Assembly (NCBI RefSeq): GCF_030147005.1
Contig: NZ_JASLAW010000199.1
Coordinates: 1 to 64,000, forward strand
DNA from: Pseudomonas sp.
Lineage (GTDB): Bacteria > Pseudomonadota > Gammaproteobacteria > Pseudomonadales > Pseudomonadaceae
DNA length: 64,000 bases
Direction: 5' to 3'
Shown: positions 7,386 to 15,180 of the stretch, in pieces
Layout of the letters: every line of letters begins with the position of its first letter
How positions within the stretch are numbered: the stretch's first letter is position 1
Program-made: the position numbers and the translations under genes
The notes under the pieces: model-generated
What the model was told of the DNA's origin: nothing
The model's input: only the letters and a program-made list of their open reading frames with translations
Database searches by the model: none

Positions 7386-9212
7386 ATGCATCCCCGCGTT
7401 CTTGAGGTCACCGAACGGCTTATCGCCCGCAGCCGCGCCACCCGCGAGGCTTACCTTGCGCTCATTCGCGGCGCGGCCAGCGACGGTCCGATGCGCGGCA
7501 AGCTGCAGTGCGCCAACTTCGCCCACGGCGTGGCCGGTTGCGGCACCGAAGACAAAAACAGCCTGCGCATGATGAATGCCGCCAACGTGGCAATTGTTTC
7601 TTCATATAACGACATGCTCTCGGCGCATCAGCCGTACGAACACTTTCCTGAACAGATCAAGAAAGCCCTGCGCGAAGTCGGCTCGGTCGGCCAGTTCGCC
7701 GGCGGCACGCCCGCCATGTGCGACGGCGTGACCCAGGGCGAGCCGGGCATGGAACTGAGCCTGCTCAGCCGCGAAGTCATCGCCATGTCCACGGCGGTAG
7801 CGCTGTCCCATAACATGTTCGACGCCGCGCTGATGCTGGGCATCTGCGACAAGATCGTTCCCGGCCTGATGATGGGCGCACTGCGCTACGGCCACTTGCC
7901 GATGGTCTTCGTGCCCGGCGGGCCGATGCCCTCGGGTATCTCCAACAAACAGAAAGCCGATGTGCGCCAGCGCTACGCCGAAGGCAAGGCCAGCCGCGAA
8001 GAATTGCTGGAGTCGGAGATGAAGTCCTACCACAGCCCCGGCACCTGCACCTTCTACGGCACCGCCAACACCAACCAGCTGTTGATGGAAGTGATGGGCC
8101 TGCACTTGCCGGGCGCCTCGTTCGTCAACCCGTACACGCCGCTGCGCGATGCACTGACCCGCGAGGCCGCGCATCAGGTCACGCGCCTGACCAAGGCCAA
8201 CGGCAACTTCACGCCCATCGGCGAGATCGTCGACGAGAAGTCCATCGTCAACTCCATCGTCGCCCTCAACGCCACGGGCGGGTCCACCAACCACACCCTG
8301 CACATGCCGGCCATCGCCATGTCGGCGGGCATCATCCTCACCTGGCAGGACATGGCCGACCTCTCCGAGGTGGTGCCGACCCTGTCGCACGTGTATCCGA
8401 ACGGCAAGGCGGACATCAATCACTTCCAGGCAGCGGGCGGCATGTCGTTCCTGATCCGCGAACTGCTCGAAGCCGGCCTGCTTCACGAAGACGTCAATAC
8501 CGTGGCGGGCAAGGGCTTGAGCCGCTACACCCAGGAGCCGTTCCTGGTTGACGGCGAACTGATCTGGCGCGACGGCCCCATCGAAAGCCTCGACGAAACC
8601 ATCCTGCGCCCCGTGGCCCGTGCGTTTTCGGCCGAAGGCGGCTTGCGTGTGATGGAAGGCAACCTTGGCCGTGGCGTGATGAAAGTCTCCGCCGTGGCGC
8701 CTGAGCATCAGGTGGTCGAGGCACCGGCGGTGGTGTTCCAGGATCAACAGGACCTGGCCGACGCGTTCAAGGCGGGCCTGCTGGAAAAAGACTTTGTCGC
8801 GGTGATGCGCTTCCAGGGCCCGCGTTCCAACGGCATGCCCGAACTGCACAAGATGACCCCGTTCCTCGGCGTGTTGCAGGACCGTGGTTTCAAAGTGGCT
8901 TTGGTAACAGACGGGCGTATGTCCGGCGCCTCGGGTAAGATTCCCGCCGCGATCCACGTCAACCCCGAAGCCCAGAGCGGCGGGCCGCTGGCGCGGGTCC
9001 AGGATGGCGATATCATTCGCGTCGATGGCGTCACCGGCACCCTGGAGCTTAAGGTGGACGCCGAAGTTTTCGCAGCGCGCACGCCTGCCACGGGCCTGTT
9101 GGGCAATAACGTGGGCGCCGGTCGCGAGTTGTTTGCATTCATGCGCTTGGCCGCAAGCTCCGCAGAGCAGGGCGCCAGCGCCTTTACCTCTGCCTTGGAG
9201 ACGCTTAAGTGA
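7386..9212 (+). CDS. edd: Phosphogluconate dehydratase (6-phosphogluconate dehydratase)
   Basis: A 608-residue cytoplasmic iron-sulphur dehydratase that converts 6-phosphogluconate to 2-keto-3-deoxy-6-phosphogluconate, the first committed Entner-Doudoroff step. ILVD/EDD family blocks are visible: [40 protein letters not shown] with a cluster-ligand cysteine, [15 protein letters not shown], and the C-terminal [18 protein letters not shown]. Length is that of Edd (about 608) rather than dihydroxy-acid dehydratase. The ATG at 7386 is preceded by ctggag. The next gene, glk, starts inside its stop codon (GTGA overlap), so they are translationally coupled. It diverges from gap, with HexR as the probable shared regulator. 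Confidence 0.97.
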   Translation: MHPRVLEVTERLIARSRATREAYLALIRGAASDGPMRGKLQCANFAHGVAGCGTEDKNSLRMMNAANVAIVSSYNDMLSAHQPYEHFPEQIKKALREVGSVGQFAGGTPAMCDGVTQGEPGMELSLLSREVIAMSTAVALSHNMFDAALMLGICDKIVPGLMMGALRYGHLPMVFVPGGPMPSGISNKQKADVRQRYAEGKASREELLESEMKSYHSPGTCTFYGTANTNQLLMEVMGLHLPGASFVNPYTPLRDALTREAAHQVTRLTKANGNFTPIGEIVDEKSIVNSIVALNATGGSTNHTLHMPAIAMSAGIILTWQDMADLSEVVPTLSHVYPNGKADINHFQAAGGMSFLIRELLEAGLLHEDVNTVAGKGLSRYTQEPFLVDGELIWRDGPIESLDETILRPVARAFSAEGGLRVMEGNLGRGVMKVSAVAPEHQVVEAPAVVFQDQQDLADAFKAGLLEKDFVAVMRFQGPRSNGMPELHKMTPFLGVLQDRGFKVALVTDGRMSGASGKIPAAIHVNPEAQSGGPLARVQDGDIIRVDGVTGTLELKVDAEVFAARTPATGLLGNNVGAGRELFAFMRLAASSAEQGASAFTSALETLK

Positions 9213-10165
9213 AGTTAGCGCTGGTCGGTGATATCGGGGGTACCAACGCCCGTTTTGCGTTGTGGCGGGATCAGGCACTGCATTCGATCCGCGTGCAGGC
9301 CACGGCGGATCACTCAAGCCCTGAGGAGGCCATCAAGGTCTACCTCAGCGAAGAAGGCCTGGCGATTGGCGACATCGGTGCGGTGTGCCTGTCGGTGGCC
9401 GGGCCGGTGAGCGGCGATGAATTCAAGTTCACCAATAATCACTGGCGCCTGAGCAAGACGGCTTTTTGCCAGGCGTTGCAGGTGGACGAACTGCTGCTGG
9501 TCAATGACTTCTCGGCCATGGCCCTGGGCATGACCCGCTTGCAGCCCGACGAGTTTCGTGTGGTGTGCGAAGGTACCCCGGAGCCATTGCGACCGGCCGT
9601 GGTGATCGGCCCGGGCACCGGCCTGGGCGTCGGTACGCTGCTGGACCTCGGCGCAGGCCGTTACGCGGCATTGCCGGGGGAGGGCGGCCATGTCGACCTG
9701 CCCCTGAGCAGCCCGCGCGAAACCCAGTTGTGGCAACACATCTACAGCGAGATCGGCCACGTCAGTGCGGAAACCGCGTTGAGCGGTGGCGGTTTGCCGC
9801 GCCTGTACCGGGCGATTTGTGCGGTGGACGGGCACACACCGGTACTGGAAACGCCCGAGGCCATCACGGCGGCGGGCCTAGCGGGCGATCCGGTGGCGAT
9901 GGAAGTCCTCGACCAGTTCTGCATCTGGCTGGGCCGCGTGGCGGGCAACAACGTGCTGACCACGGGCGGGCGTGGTGGTGTGTATATCGTGGGCGGGGTG
10001 ATACCGAGGTTTGCCGACTTCTTCATCACCAGCGGCTTCGCCAACAGCTTTGCCGACAAAGGCTGCATGAGCGACTACTTCAAAGGCATCCCGGTATGGC
10101 TGGTGACCGCACCGTATTCCGGGCTGACCGGGGCGGGCGTGGCGCTTGAGCAGGCGGTTGCCTAG
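9209..10165 (+). CDS. glk: Glucokinase
   Basis: A 318-residue cytoplasmic kinase that phosphorylates glucose to glucose 6-phosphate with ATP. The N-terminal phosphate-binding motif [13 protein letters not shown] is clear, followed by [21 protein letters not shown] (catalytic Asp), [11 protein letters not shown] and [10 protein letters not shown], the signature order of bacterial Glk (ROK-distinct group). Translation begins at GTG 9209, overlapping the edd stop by four bases, which supports that start. It is the second gene of the edd-glk unit, and feeds phosphorylated glucose to the Entner-Doudoroff route in parallel with the periplasmic gluconate branch. An inverted REP pair lies 15 bases after its stop and may separate it from gltR. 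Confidence 0.96.
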   Translation: MKLALVGDIGGTNARFALWRDQALHSIRVQATADHSSPEEAIKVYLSEEGLAIGDIGAVCLSVAGPVSGDEFKFTNNHWRLSKTAFCQALQVDELLLVNDFSAMALGMTRLQPDEFRVVCEGTPEPLRPAVVIGPGTGLGVGTLLDLGAGRYAALPGEGGHVDLPLSSPRETQLWQHIYSEIGHVSAETALSGGGLPRLYRAICAVDGHTPVLETPEAITAAGLAGDPVAMEVLDQFCIWLGRVAGNNVLTTGGRGGVYIVGGVIPRFADFFITSGFANSFADKGCMSDYFKGIPVWLVTAPYSGLTGAGVALEQAVA

Positions 10166-10180
10166 ACCATAAAGGCGCCA

Positions 10181-10246
10181 TCGCAGGCAAGCCAGCGCCC
10201 GCACCTGGAATGGATTCCAGGCTGTGGGCGCTGGCTTGTTTGCGAT
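10181..10246. repeat. REPIN between glk and gltR
   Basis: Left arm tcgcaggcaagccagcgccc (10181 onward) and right arm gggcgctggcttgtttgcga (ending about 10245) are inverted copies. The loop contains a further inverted repeat, ctggaat/attccag. It may protect the 3' end of edd-glk mRNA or act as a weak terminator. Confidence 0.8.
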
Positions 10247-10303
10247 AAGGCCCCCAAGGGCGACAGATGATTTAAGCTAGGCCACCACAACAAGGAGGAC
10301 CCC

Positions 10304-11038
10304 GTGAGCGTAATCAGTAAATCGATTCTCCTCGTCGACGACGACCAGGAAATCCGCGAATTGCTGCAAACCTACCTCAGTCGCGCCGGCTTCCAGGTCC
10401 GTGGCGTGGCCGATGGCGCGGGGTTCCGCCAGGCGATGAACGAGGCGCCGTGCGACCTGGTCATCCTGGATGTGATGCTGCCGGACGAAGACGGTTTCAG
10501 CCTCTGCCGCTGGATTCGCCAGCACCCGCGCCAGGCGCAGGTGCCGATCATCATGCTCACCGCCAGTTCCGACGAAGCCGACCGCGTGATCGGCCTGGAA
10601 CTGGGCGCCGATGACTATATCGGAAAGCCGTTCAGCCCCCGCGAGTTACAGGCGCGGATCAAGGCACTGCTGCGTCGCTGCCAGTTCGGCCAGGAGCGCA
10701 GCAGTGGCGGCGAGGTGTTGGCGTTCGACGAATGGCGCCTGGATATGGTCAGCCACCGGCTGTTTCACGTGGACGGCGAAGAGGTGATCCTCTCCGGTGC
10801 CGACTTTGCCCTGCTCAAGCTGTTTCTTGACCACCCGCAGCAGATCCTCGACCGCGACACCATCGGCAACGCCACCCGTGGCCGCGACCTGATGCCGTTG
10901 GACCGAATCGTCGACATGGCCGTCAGCCGCCTGCGCCAACGCCTGCGCGACACCGAGAAACCGCCGCGCCTGATCCGCACCGTACGCGGCAGCGGCTATC
11001 AACTGGCAGCCACAGTGGTTGCCGGCAATGCCCACTGA
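10304..11038 (+). CDS. gltR: Response regulator GltR (OmpR family, glucose transport)
   Basis: A 244-residue OmpR/PhoB-type response regulator. The receiver (about residues 7-122) has the acidic pocket DDD at 12-14, phospho-acceptor D56 (VILDVMLP), T85 region and K106 (YIGKPFSP). The C-terminal winged helix includes RDTIGNATRGRDLMPLDRIV and RTVRGSGYQLA. In Pseudomonas, GltR with GtrS controls glucose porin and ABC-transporter genes and, in P. aeruginosa, exotoxin A. Start GTG 10304 has an excellent AAGGAGG seven bases upstream. The transporter genes (gtsABCD, oprB) that follow gtrS in P. aeruginosa are not here. It overlaps the sensor gene at its 3' end. Confidence 0.94.
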   Translation: MSVISKSILLVDDDQEIRELLQTYLSRAGFQVRGVADGAGFRQAMNEAPCDLVILDVMLPDEDGFSLCRWIRQHPRQAQVPIIMLTASSDEADRVIGLELGADDYIGKPFSPRELQARIKALLRRCQFGQERSSGGEVLAFDEWRLDMVSHRLFHVDGEEVILSGADFALLKLFLDHPQQILDRDTIGNATRGRDLMPLDRIVDMAVSRLRQRLRDTEKPPRLIRTVRGSGYQLAATVVAGNAH

Positions 11039-12497
11039 GCACCTGAGCGAACGCCGCCGTCGTTTTCCCGTGCCACGCTCGCTGCTTGGGCGCATGTTGC
11101 TGCTGACCTTGCTCGCTGTGTTGTTCGCCCAGGCGCTGTCCAGCGTGATCTGGGTCTCGCAGCTGCGCGCCACGCAGTTGGAAGGCCTGGTCACCAGCGC
11201 CCGTAGCCTGGCGCATTCAATGACCGCCAGCGTGAGTTACTTCCGTTCGTTGCCGGTGGCCTACCGCCCGCTGGTACTCGACCAGTTGCGCAGCATGGGC
11301 GGTACGCGTTTTGTGGTGACCCTCAACGATCGCCCGCTGGACATGCAGGTATTGCCCGAAACCCCGCGCAAGCAGGCGGTGCTGGTGGCGGTGGACGACG
11401 TGTTGCGCCAGACCCTTGGCGCCGATGTGCATATCTCGGTGGAGTTCGTCAGCGCCGAAGACCTGCGCATCTTCAATGCCGGCCTTAAACTCGACGAACT
11501 GCCGCGCTCCTGGGCTCACTATGCGTTGACCCTGGAACCGGTCAACCCGCCGGTGCTGGTCACCCAGATTCAACTCGCTCCTGGTGAGTGGCTGTACATT
11601 GCCTCGTTGTTGCCCGAACCCTATACCAGCCTTGAAGAGCAGGGCCTTCCAGCCCAACAGGTGTGGTTTATCGTATTGACCAGCGGTTTTCTGCTGCTGT
11701 TTATCGGCCTGCTGGTGCATTGGCAAAGCCGGCCGCTCAAGCGCCTGGCGCGGGCGGCGCGGGACATGTCCCTGGGCGCGGATGTGGAACCGGTGGCCGA
11801 AGGCGGCGGCAGCGAAGTGGTGGAGGTGGGGCGTGCATTCAATGCCATGCGCGAGCGCATCAGCCGTTACCTGACCGAGCGCAGCCAGTTATTCAGCGCG
11901 ATCTCCCACGACTTGCGCACGCCCATCACCCGCCTGCGCCTGCGTGTGGAATTGCTTGAAGATGAGAACCTGCAAACCAAATTCGGCCGTGACCTGGATG
12001 AGTTGGAGTTGCTGGTCAAGGGCGCGCTGCAATGCGTGAAAGACACCGATATCCACGAAAACATCCAGCCGGTGGACCTCAACCACGTCCTCGAATGCCT
12101 GGTGGAGCCGTACCTTGCGCCCAACGGCAATGGCCGAGTGACCCAGCATGGGCATGCCCTGACCACTTATCCGGGCAAGCCGCTGGCGCTCAAGCGCTGC
12201 ATCGGCAACCTGATCGACAATGCGTTGAAATACGGGCAGAACGCGCATTTGCACATCGAGGACAACGGCGCCGAGTTCATCCTGCATGTGGACGACGAAG
12301 GCCCCGGCGTGCCGGAACAGCGTCTGGAGCAGGTGTTCGAACCGCACTTTCGCCTGGCCGGGCAGCAGCAGGGCTACGGCCTGGGGTTGGGGATTGCGCG
12401 CAATATCGCCCATAGCCATGGTGGTGAAGTGAGTTTGCAGAATTTGCGCGAAGGCGGCTTGCGCGTGACGCTCCAATTACCCCGTGGCCTGGACTGA
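11028..12497 (+). CDS. gtrS: Sensor histidine kinase GtrS (glucose/2-ketogluconate sensing)
   Basis: A 489-residue inner-membrane histidine kinase. The first transmembrane helix is at about residues 20-43 (LGRMLLLTLLAVLFAQALSS), a periplasmic sensor of about 150 residues follows, then a second helix (VLTSGFLLLFIGLLVH) and a HAMP domain. The H-box is FSAISHDLRTPITRLRLRVE, the N-box NLIDNALKYG, and G-boxes are DEGPGVPE and GYGLGLGIARN. It should phosphorylate GltR; the known ligands in P. aeruginosa are 2-ketogluconate and 6-phosphogluconate. I chose ATG 11028, which overlaps gltR by 11 bases; TTG 11019 is a possible earlier start adding three residues. Confidence 0.93.
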   Translation: MPTEHLSERRRRFPVPRSLLGRMLLLTLLAVLFAQALSSVIWVSQLRATQLEGLVTSARSLAHSMTASVSYFRSLPVAYRPLVLDQLRSMGGTRFVVTLNDRPLDMQVLPETPRKQAVLVAVDDVLRQTLGADVHISVEFVSAEDLRIFNAGLKLDELPRSWAHYALTLEPVNPPVLVTQIQLAPGEWLYIASLLPEPYTSLEEQGLPAQQVWFIVLTSGFLLLFIGLLVHWQSRPLKRLARAARDMSLGADVEPVAEGGGSEVVEVGRAFNAMRERISRYLTERSQLFSAISHDLRTPITRLRLRVELLEDENLQTKFGRDLDELELLVKGALQCVKDTDIHENIQPVDLNHVLECLVEPYLAPNGNGRVTQHGHALTTYPGKPLALKRCIGNLIDNALKYGQNAHLHIEDNGAEFILHVDDEGPGVPEQRLEQVFEPHFRLAGQQQGYGLGLGIARNIAHSHGGEVSLQNLREGGLRVTLQLPRGLD

Positions 12498-12510
12498 ATA
12501 CATGCGGATC

Positions 12511-12543
12511 AACCGGGGAAGCGGCAAGCCGGCTCCCCCGGTT
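12511..12543. terminator. Hairpin between gtrS and the convergent AraC-type gene
   Basis: aaccgggg (12511-12518) pairs with ccccggtt ending at 12543, with an inner ggc/gcc pairing. It lies between the 3' ends of two convergent genes and could end transcription from both sides, though T-tracts are short. Confidence 0.45.
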
Positions 12544-12557
12544 TGACCTTCATCAGG

Positions 12558-13487
12558 TCAGATGCTTTGGCGCAGCCTGGCCAGATCTCTCAGAGGCGGC
12601 GCGCCAAACAACCGGCTGTATTCGCGGCTGAACTGCGACGGGCTTTCATACCCCACTCGATACCCCGCCGCCGAGGCCTCCAGCCCTTCGGCGATCATCA
12701 AGCGCCGGGCTTCCTGCAAGCGCAGTTGCTTCTGGTATTGCAGCGGGCTCATGGCGGTAATCGCCTTGAACCGGTGGTGCAAGGTCGAGACGCTCAGGTT
12801 CACTTCCCGGGCCAGGTCATCGATGCGCAGCGGCTGTTCGTAGTTGCGGTTCAGCCAAGTGATCGCCTGGCTCACCCGATGGCTCTGGCTGTTGGCGACG
12901 GCAATTTCATACAGGCGATAGCCTTGGGGGCCACGCAACAAGCGATAGAGGATTTCGCGGTTGATCAGCGGCGCGAGCATCGCGATATCTTTGGGCGTGT
13001 CCAGCAGGCGGGTCAGGCGCAGCACGGCGTCGAGCAACTGGTTGTCGATGCGGTCGACGTACATGCCGCGCGAGGTTGGGCGCGACGGCACGCCCATCGG
13101 GCCGGCTTCGGCGATCAGCGCGGTGAGCTGGGCCGGGTCGATATTGATGCGCACCGACAGGTTGGGATCTTCCGCAGTGGCGTCGATGATCCGCCCCGCC
13201 ACCGGCATGGCGACCGAGAACACTAAATAATTGAGCGGGTCATAGGCAAAGATTTCGTCGGCCAGGCGCACTTCCTTGCTGCCGCTGGCGAGGATGCACA
13301 ATGCCGGCTCCACCAGCACCGGCATGAAATCACGCGGTGTGTTGTGGCGGTTCAGGTACAGCGACGTGATCGCCGTGCCGTAGGAACCATCCTCCCAGGT
13401 ATGGCGGTGCACAATACTGGCCAGTTCGGCACGCTGCTTTTCCATCTCGGCATCGAGGGGAATGGGCTTGAGGTCGGGCGTCGGCAT
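12558..13487 (-). CDS. AraC-family transcriptional regulator
   Basis: A 309-residue regulator. Residues about 15-180 form the AraC_N (cupin-like) ligand domain, with EPALCILASGSKEVRLADE and DPLNYLVFSVAMPVAG. Residues about 200-300 hold two helix-turn-helices: LRIDDLAREVNLSVSTLHH then AAGYRVGYESPSQFSREYSR, followed by LFGAPPLRDL. I chose ATG 13487, preceded by GAGGA, instead of the longest frame from 13565, whose extra 26 residues look non-coding. It is convergent with gtrS and divergent from a small monooxygenase-fold gene at 13816. The shared 328-base spacer has matched inverted repeats that could be its operators. Target genes and ligand are unknown; members of this subfamily often regulate adjacent aldehyde or aromatic detoxification genes. 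Confidence 0.9.
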   Translation of the reverse strand: MPTPDLKPIPLDAEMEKQRAELASIVHRHTWEDGSYGTAITSLYLNRHNTPRDFMPVLVEPALCILASGSKEVRLADEIFAYDPLNYLVFSVAMPVAGRIIDATAEDPNLSVRINIDPAQLTALIAEAGPMGVPSRPTSRGMYVDRIDNQLLDAVLRLTRLLDTPKDIAMLAPLINREILYRLLRGPQGYRLYEIAVANSQSHRVSQAITWLNRNYEQPLRIDDLAREVNLSVSTLHHRFKAITAMSPLQYQKQLRLQEARRLMIAEGLEASAAGYRVGYESPSQFSREYSRLFGAPPLRDLARLRQSI

Positions 13488-13815
13488 GGGGCGTCCTCTA
13501 CACGCGGGTTTGATGGCGCTCAGCTTAGCGGTGGGTTTTAAAAGAGTGCTACGTCGATTCTGCACAATCCTTGCCTGATCCTGCGGCGTATCGTGAATCA
13601 GGCAAGTAAAGCCGCTGTCATCTCACTGAAACAAGCCGTTTGGGCTTGGAATAAACCTGCAGCTCGAACGTCCTGCCTACGCTTTTCGCAGGATTGTGCA
13701 ATAAGCCGGCAGGAATCGACTAACTGCGCCGACACCCGCGCCGCTATCTTTGATCCTGTGGCAACACGCCCTCACAGAGCTTGCCGAGCATCACTTCTCA
13801 ACGGGAGAGTCGAAC
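13488..13815. promoter_or_regulatory. Divergent control region with two pairs of inverted repeats
   Basis: This spacer separates the AraC-family gene (minus) from the small monooxygenase-fold gene (plus). TGCACAATCCT at 13561-13571 recurs inverted as AGGATTGTGCA at 13690-13700, 11 of 11 bases, with 118 bases between. A second pair, CTTGCCTGAT (13570-13579) and ATCAGGCAAG (13597-13606), is a 10-base palindrome with a 17-base gap. No convincing open reading frame is present. Confidence 0.5.
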
Positions 13816-14157
13816 ATGTCCACCCCCATTCCCGCGAGCCATATGGCCTTTATCCGTGCCCGTACCGGGTGCAGCACCGAACTGGGTGCGCGCTTGAGCT
13901 GTTTGATCGAACCGGGCCGACAGGCTCAGGGTTGCCTGCAATTCTCGTTGCAGCACTCCCTGGCCGACCCGGATGTATGGCTGGTTTCGGGCTCCTGGAG
14001 CAGCGAGGAGGCGATGAGCGCCTACTTCAGTTCCCCGACCCTGATGATCTTCACCGAGTTGCTGAACGACATGGTTGTGCGCAGCATGGACTTCCAGACC
14101 TTCACCGATGCATCCGCCGTCAAAGCCTACGGCGAGTACCTGCAACTGGCCGGTTAG
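13816..14157 (+). CDS. Small antibiotic-biosynthesis-monooxygenase (ABM) fold protein
   Basis: A 113-residue cytoplasmic protein with no signal peptide. The layout (GAR-SCLIEPGRQAQGCLQF, then a predicted beta strand DVWLVSGSWSSEEAMSAYFS, then a helix and a final strand MDFQTF) fits the ferredoxin-like ABM/dimeric alpha-beta barrel family, whose members include quinol monooxygenases and stress-related proteins. The start ATG 13816 has GGAGAG about seven bases upstream. The divergent AraC regulator probably controls it. The family call is from fold-level pattern only, so the substrate is unknown and an unrelated dimeric alpha-beta protein cannot be excluded. Confidence 0.7.
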   Translation: MSTPIPASHMAFIRARTGCSTELGARLSCLIEPGRQAQGCLQFSLQHSLADPDVWLVSGSWSSEEAMSAYFSSPTLMIFTELLNDMVVRSMDFQTFTDASAVKAYGEYLQLAG

Positions 14158-14198
14158 GGTTTAGAATGGCCGACTTTCCATTGGCCAGGACCTGCACT

Positions 14199-14444
14199 AT
14201 GGCACGTAAACAATTTGCCCATCACGAAGCCGTTTCCGCCGTAGTACCGGGCGAAGGCGGCTACAGCGCCGCCGTTGCCGTCAAGGCACTCGACGGCATG
14301 GGCGCCCCGCGGTTTCACAAGATCCTCGAGGGGCAGACATTCAAGACGGCCAGCGATGCAGACGAAGCGGCCAGCGTGCAGCTTGAGCAGCTGACCGATG
14401 TCGACGCGGACGGCGAGCTGTCCTGGACAGTTCCGGCCGTTTAG
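14199..14444 (+). CDS. Conserved small hypothetical protein
   Basis: An 81-residue soluble protein starting MARKQFAHHEAVSAVVPGEG. It is acidic in its C-terminal half (TASDADEAASVQLEQLTDVD) and ends in ELSWTVPAV. There is no signal peptide, transmembrane segment or cysteine, and I do not recognise a family. The start ATG 14199 lies 41 bases after the stop of the ABM-fold gene on the same strand, so they may share a transcript. Codon usage looks like the neighbours (G/C in third positions), which supports it being real. Its end lies 19 bases from the end of the convergent flavin reductase gene. Confidence 0.65.
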   Translation: MARKQFAHHEAVSAVVPGEGGYSAAVAVKALDGMGAPRFHKILEGQTFKTASDADEAASVQLEQLTDVDADGELSWTVPAV

Positions 14445-14463
14445 CCGCGTGGTTGCACTGCAA

Positions 14464-15084
14464 TCACTTGGGCCGGTGCATCTTGAACAGTGCTTCCGGC
14501 CCCACCTGGAAATAATCCGCCGGGCCGCCGCCGCGTAAAATCGGCTCGGCGGCGGCAGTGTCGTAGATGCCGTCCTTGAGCAGCCACTTGGCAATATGCA
14601 CCGCGACCACTTCGCCGAGCACCAGCCAGCTCGGCACAAGCGCCTTGTCGGCGCGTTGCAGTTGAATAATCTGCGTCACTTTGCACTCGAACGACACCGG
14701 GCTCTCGCCTACCCTGGGTACGCCGACGATCTTCGAGGCCACCGGCGTCAGCCCGGACAACTCAAACTCATTGACCTGGGGCGAAACCGCCGCGCAACTC
14801 TGGTTCATCTGTTCAGCCAGCGAGCGGGTCGCCAGGTTCCACACAAACTCGCCGGTCTGTTCGATGTTGTTCAGGCTGTCTTTGCGCCCGACGCTGGAAA
14901 AACCAATGATCGGCGGAATGTAGTTGAACGCATTAAAGAAGCTGTAGGGCGCCAGGTTCAGGTGGCCTTCGCTGTCGTGCGACGAAATCCAGCCAATGGG
15001 CCGTGGCCCGACGATGGCGTTGAACGGGTCATGGGGCAGGCCGTGGCCTTTGGCGGGTTCGTAGAAGTGGATAGCGTCGGACAT
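14464..15084 (-). CDS. Flavin reductase family protein (FMN-binding split barrel)
   Basis: A 206-residue protein of the flavin-reductase-like, FMN-binding split-barrel family. Characteristic blocks are NAIVGPRPIGWISSHDSEGH, LAPYSFFNAFNYIPPIIGFS and TGEFVWNLATRSL. These proteins bind FMN and either reduce free flavin with NAD(P)H for a partner oxygenase or act on small substrates. I chose ATG 15084 (MSDAIHFYEP); a longer frame from 15126 adds 14 poorly conserved residues. It stands alone between a convergent small gene and the upstream oligopeptidase gene on the same strand (96 bases away), so no partner oxygenase is evident here. Confidence 0.88.
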   Translation of the reverse strand: MSDAIHFYEPAKGHGLPHDPFNAIVGPRPIGWISSHDSEGHLNLAPYSFFNAFNYIPPIIGFSSVGRKDSLNNIEQTGEFVWNLATRSLAEQMNQSCAAVSPQVNEFELSGLTPVASKIVGVPRVGESPVSFECKVTQIIQLQRADKALVPSWLVLGEVVAVHIAKWLLKDGIYDTAAAEPILRGGGPADYFQVGPEALFKMHRPK

Positions 15085-15180
15085 GGCCGGGGTTCCTGCT
15101 GGGCGTCTGTTTCTAGGGGGCACCATAGTGCAAGGCCTGGCGATGGATTTCCACCAGGCAGCCCTGCTTTTGCCGATCGC

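Noticed and set aside
7602..9317. 571-codon minus-strand frame opposite edd
   Set aside because: Shadow of edd; composition rich in His, Arg and Gly, with no recognised domain.
13593..14444. 283-codon plus-strand frame across the spacer and the ABM gene
   Set aside because: Its first 200 codons read out of frame through the ABM-fold gene and the control region. Only the last 81 codons (from ATG 14199) look like a protein and are kept as a separate gene.
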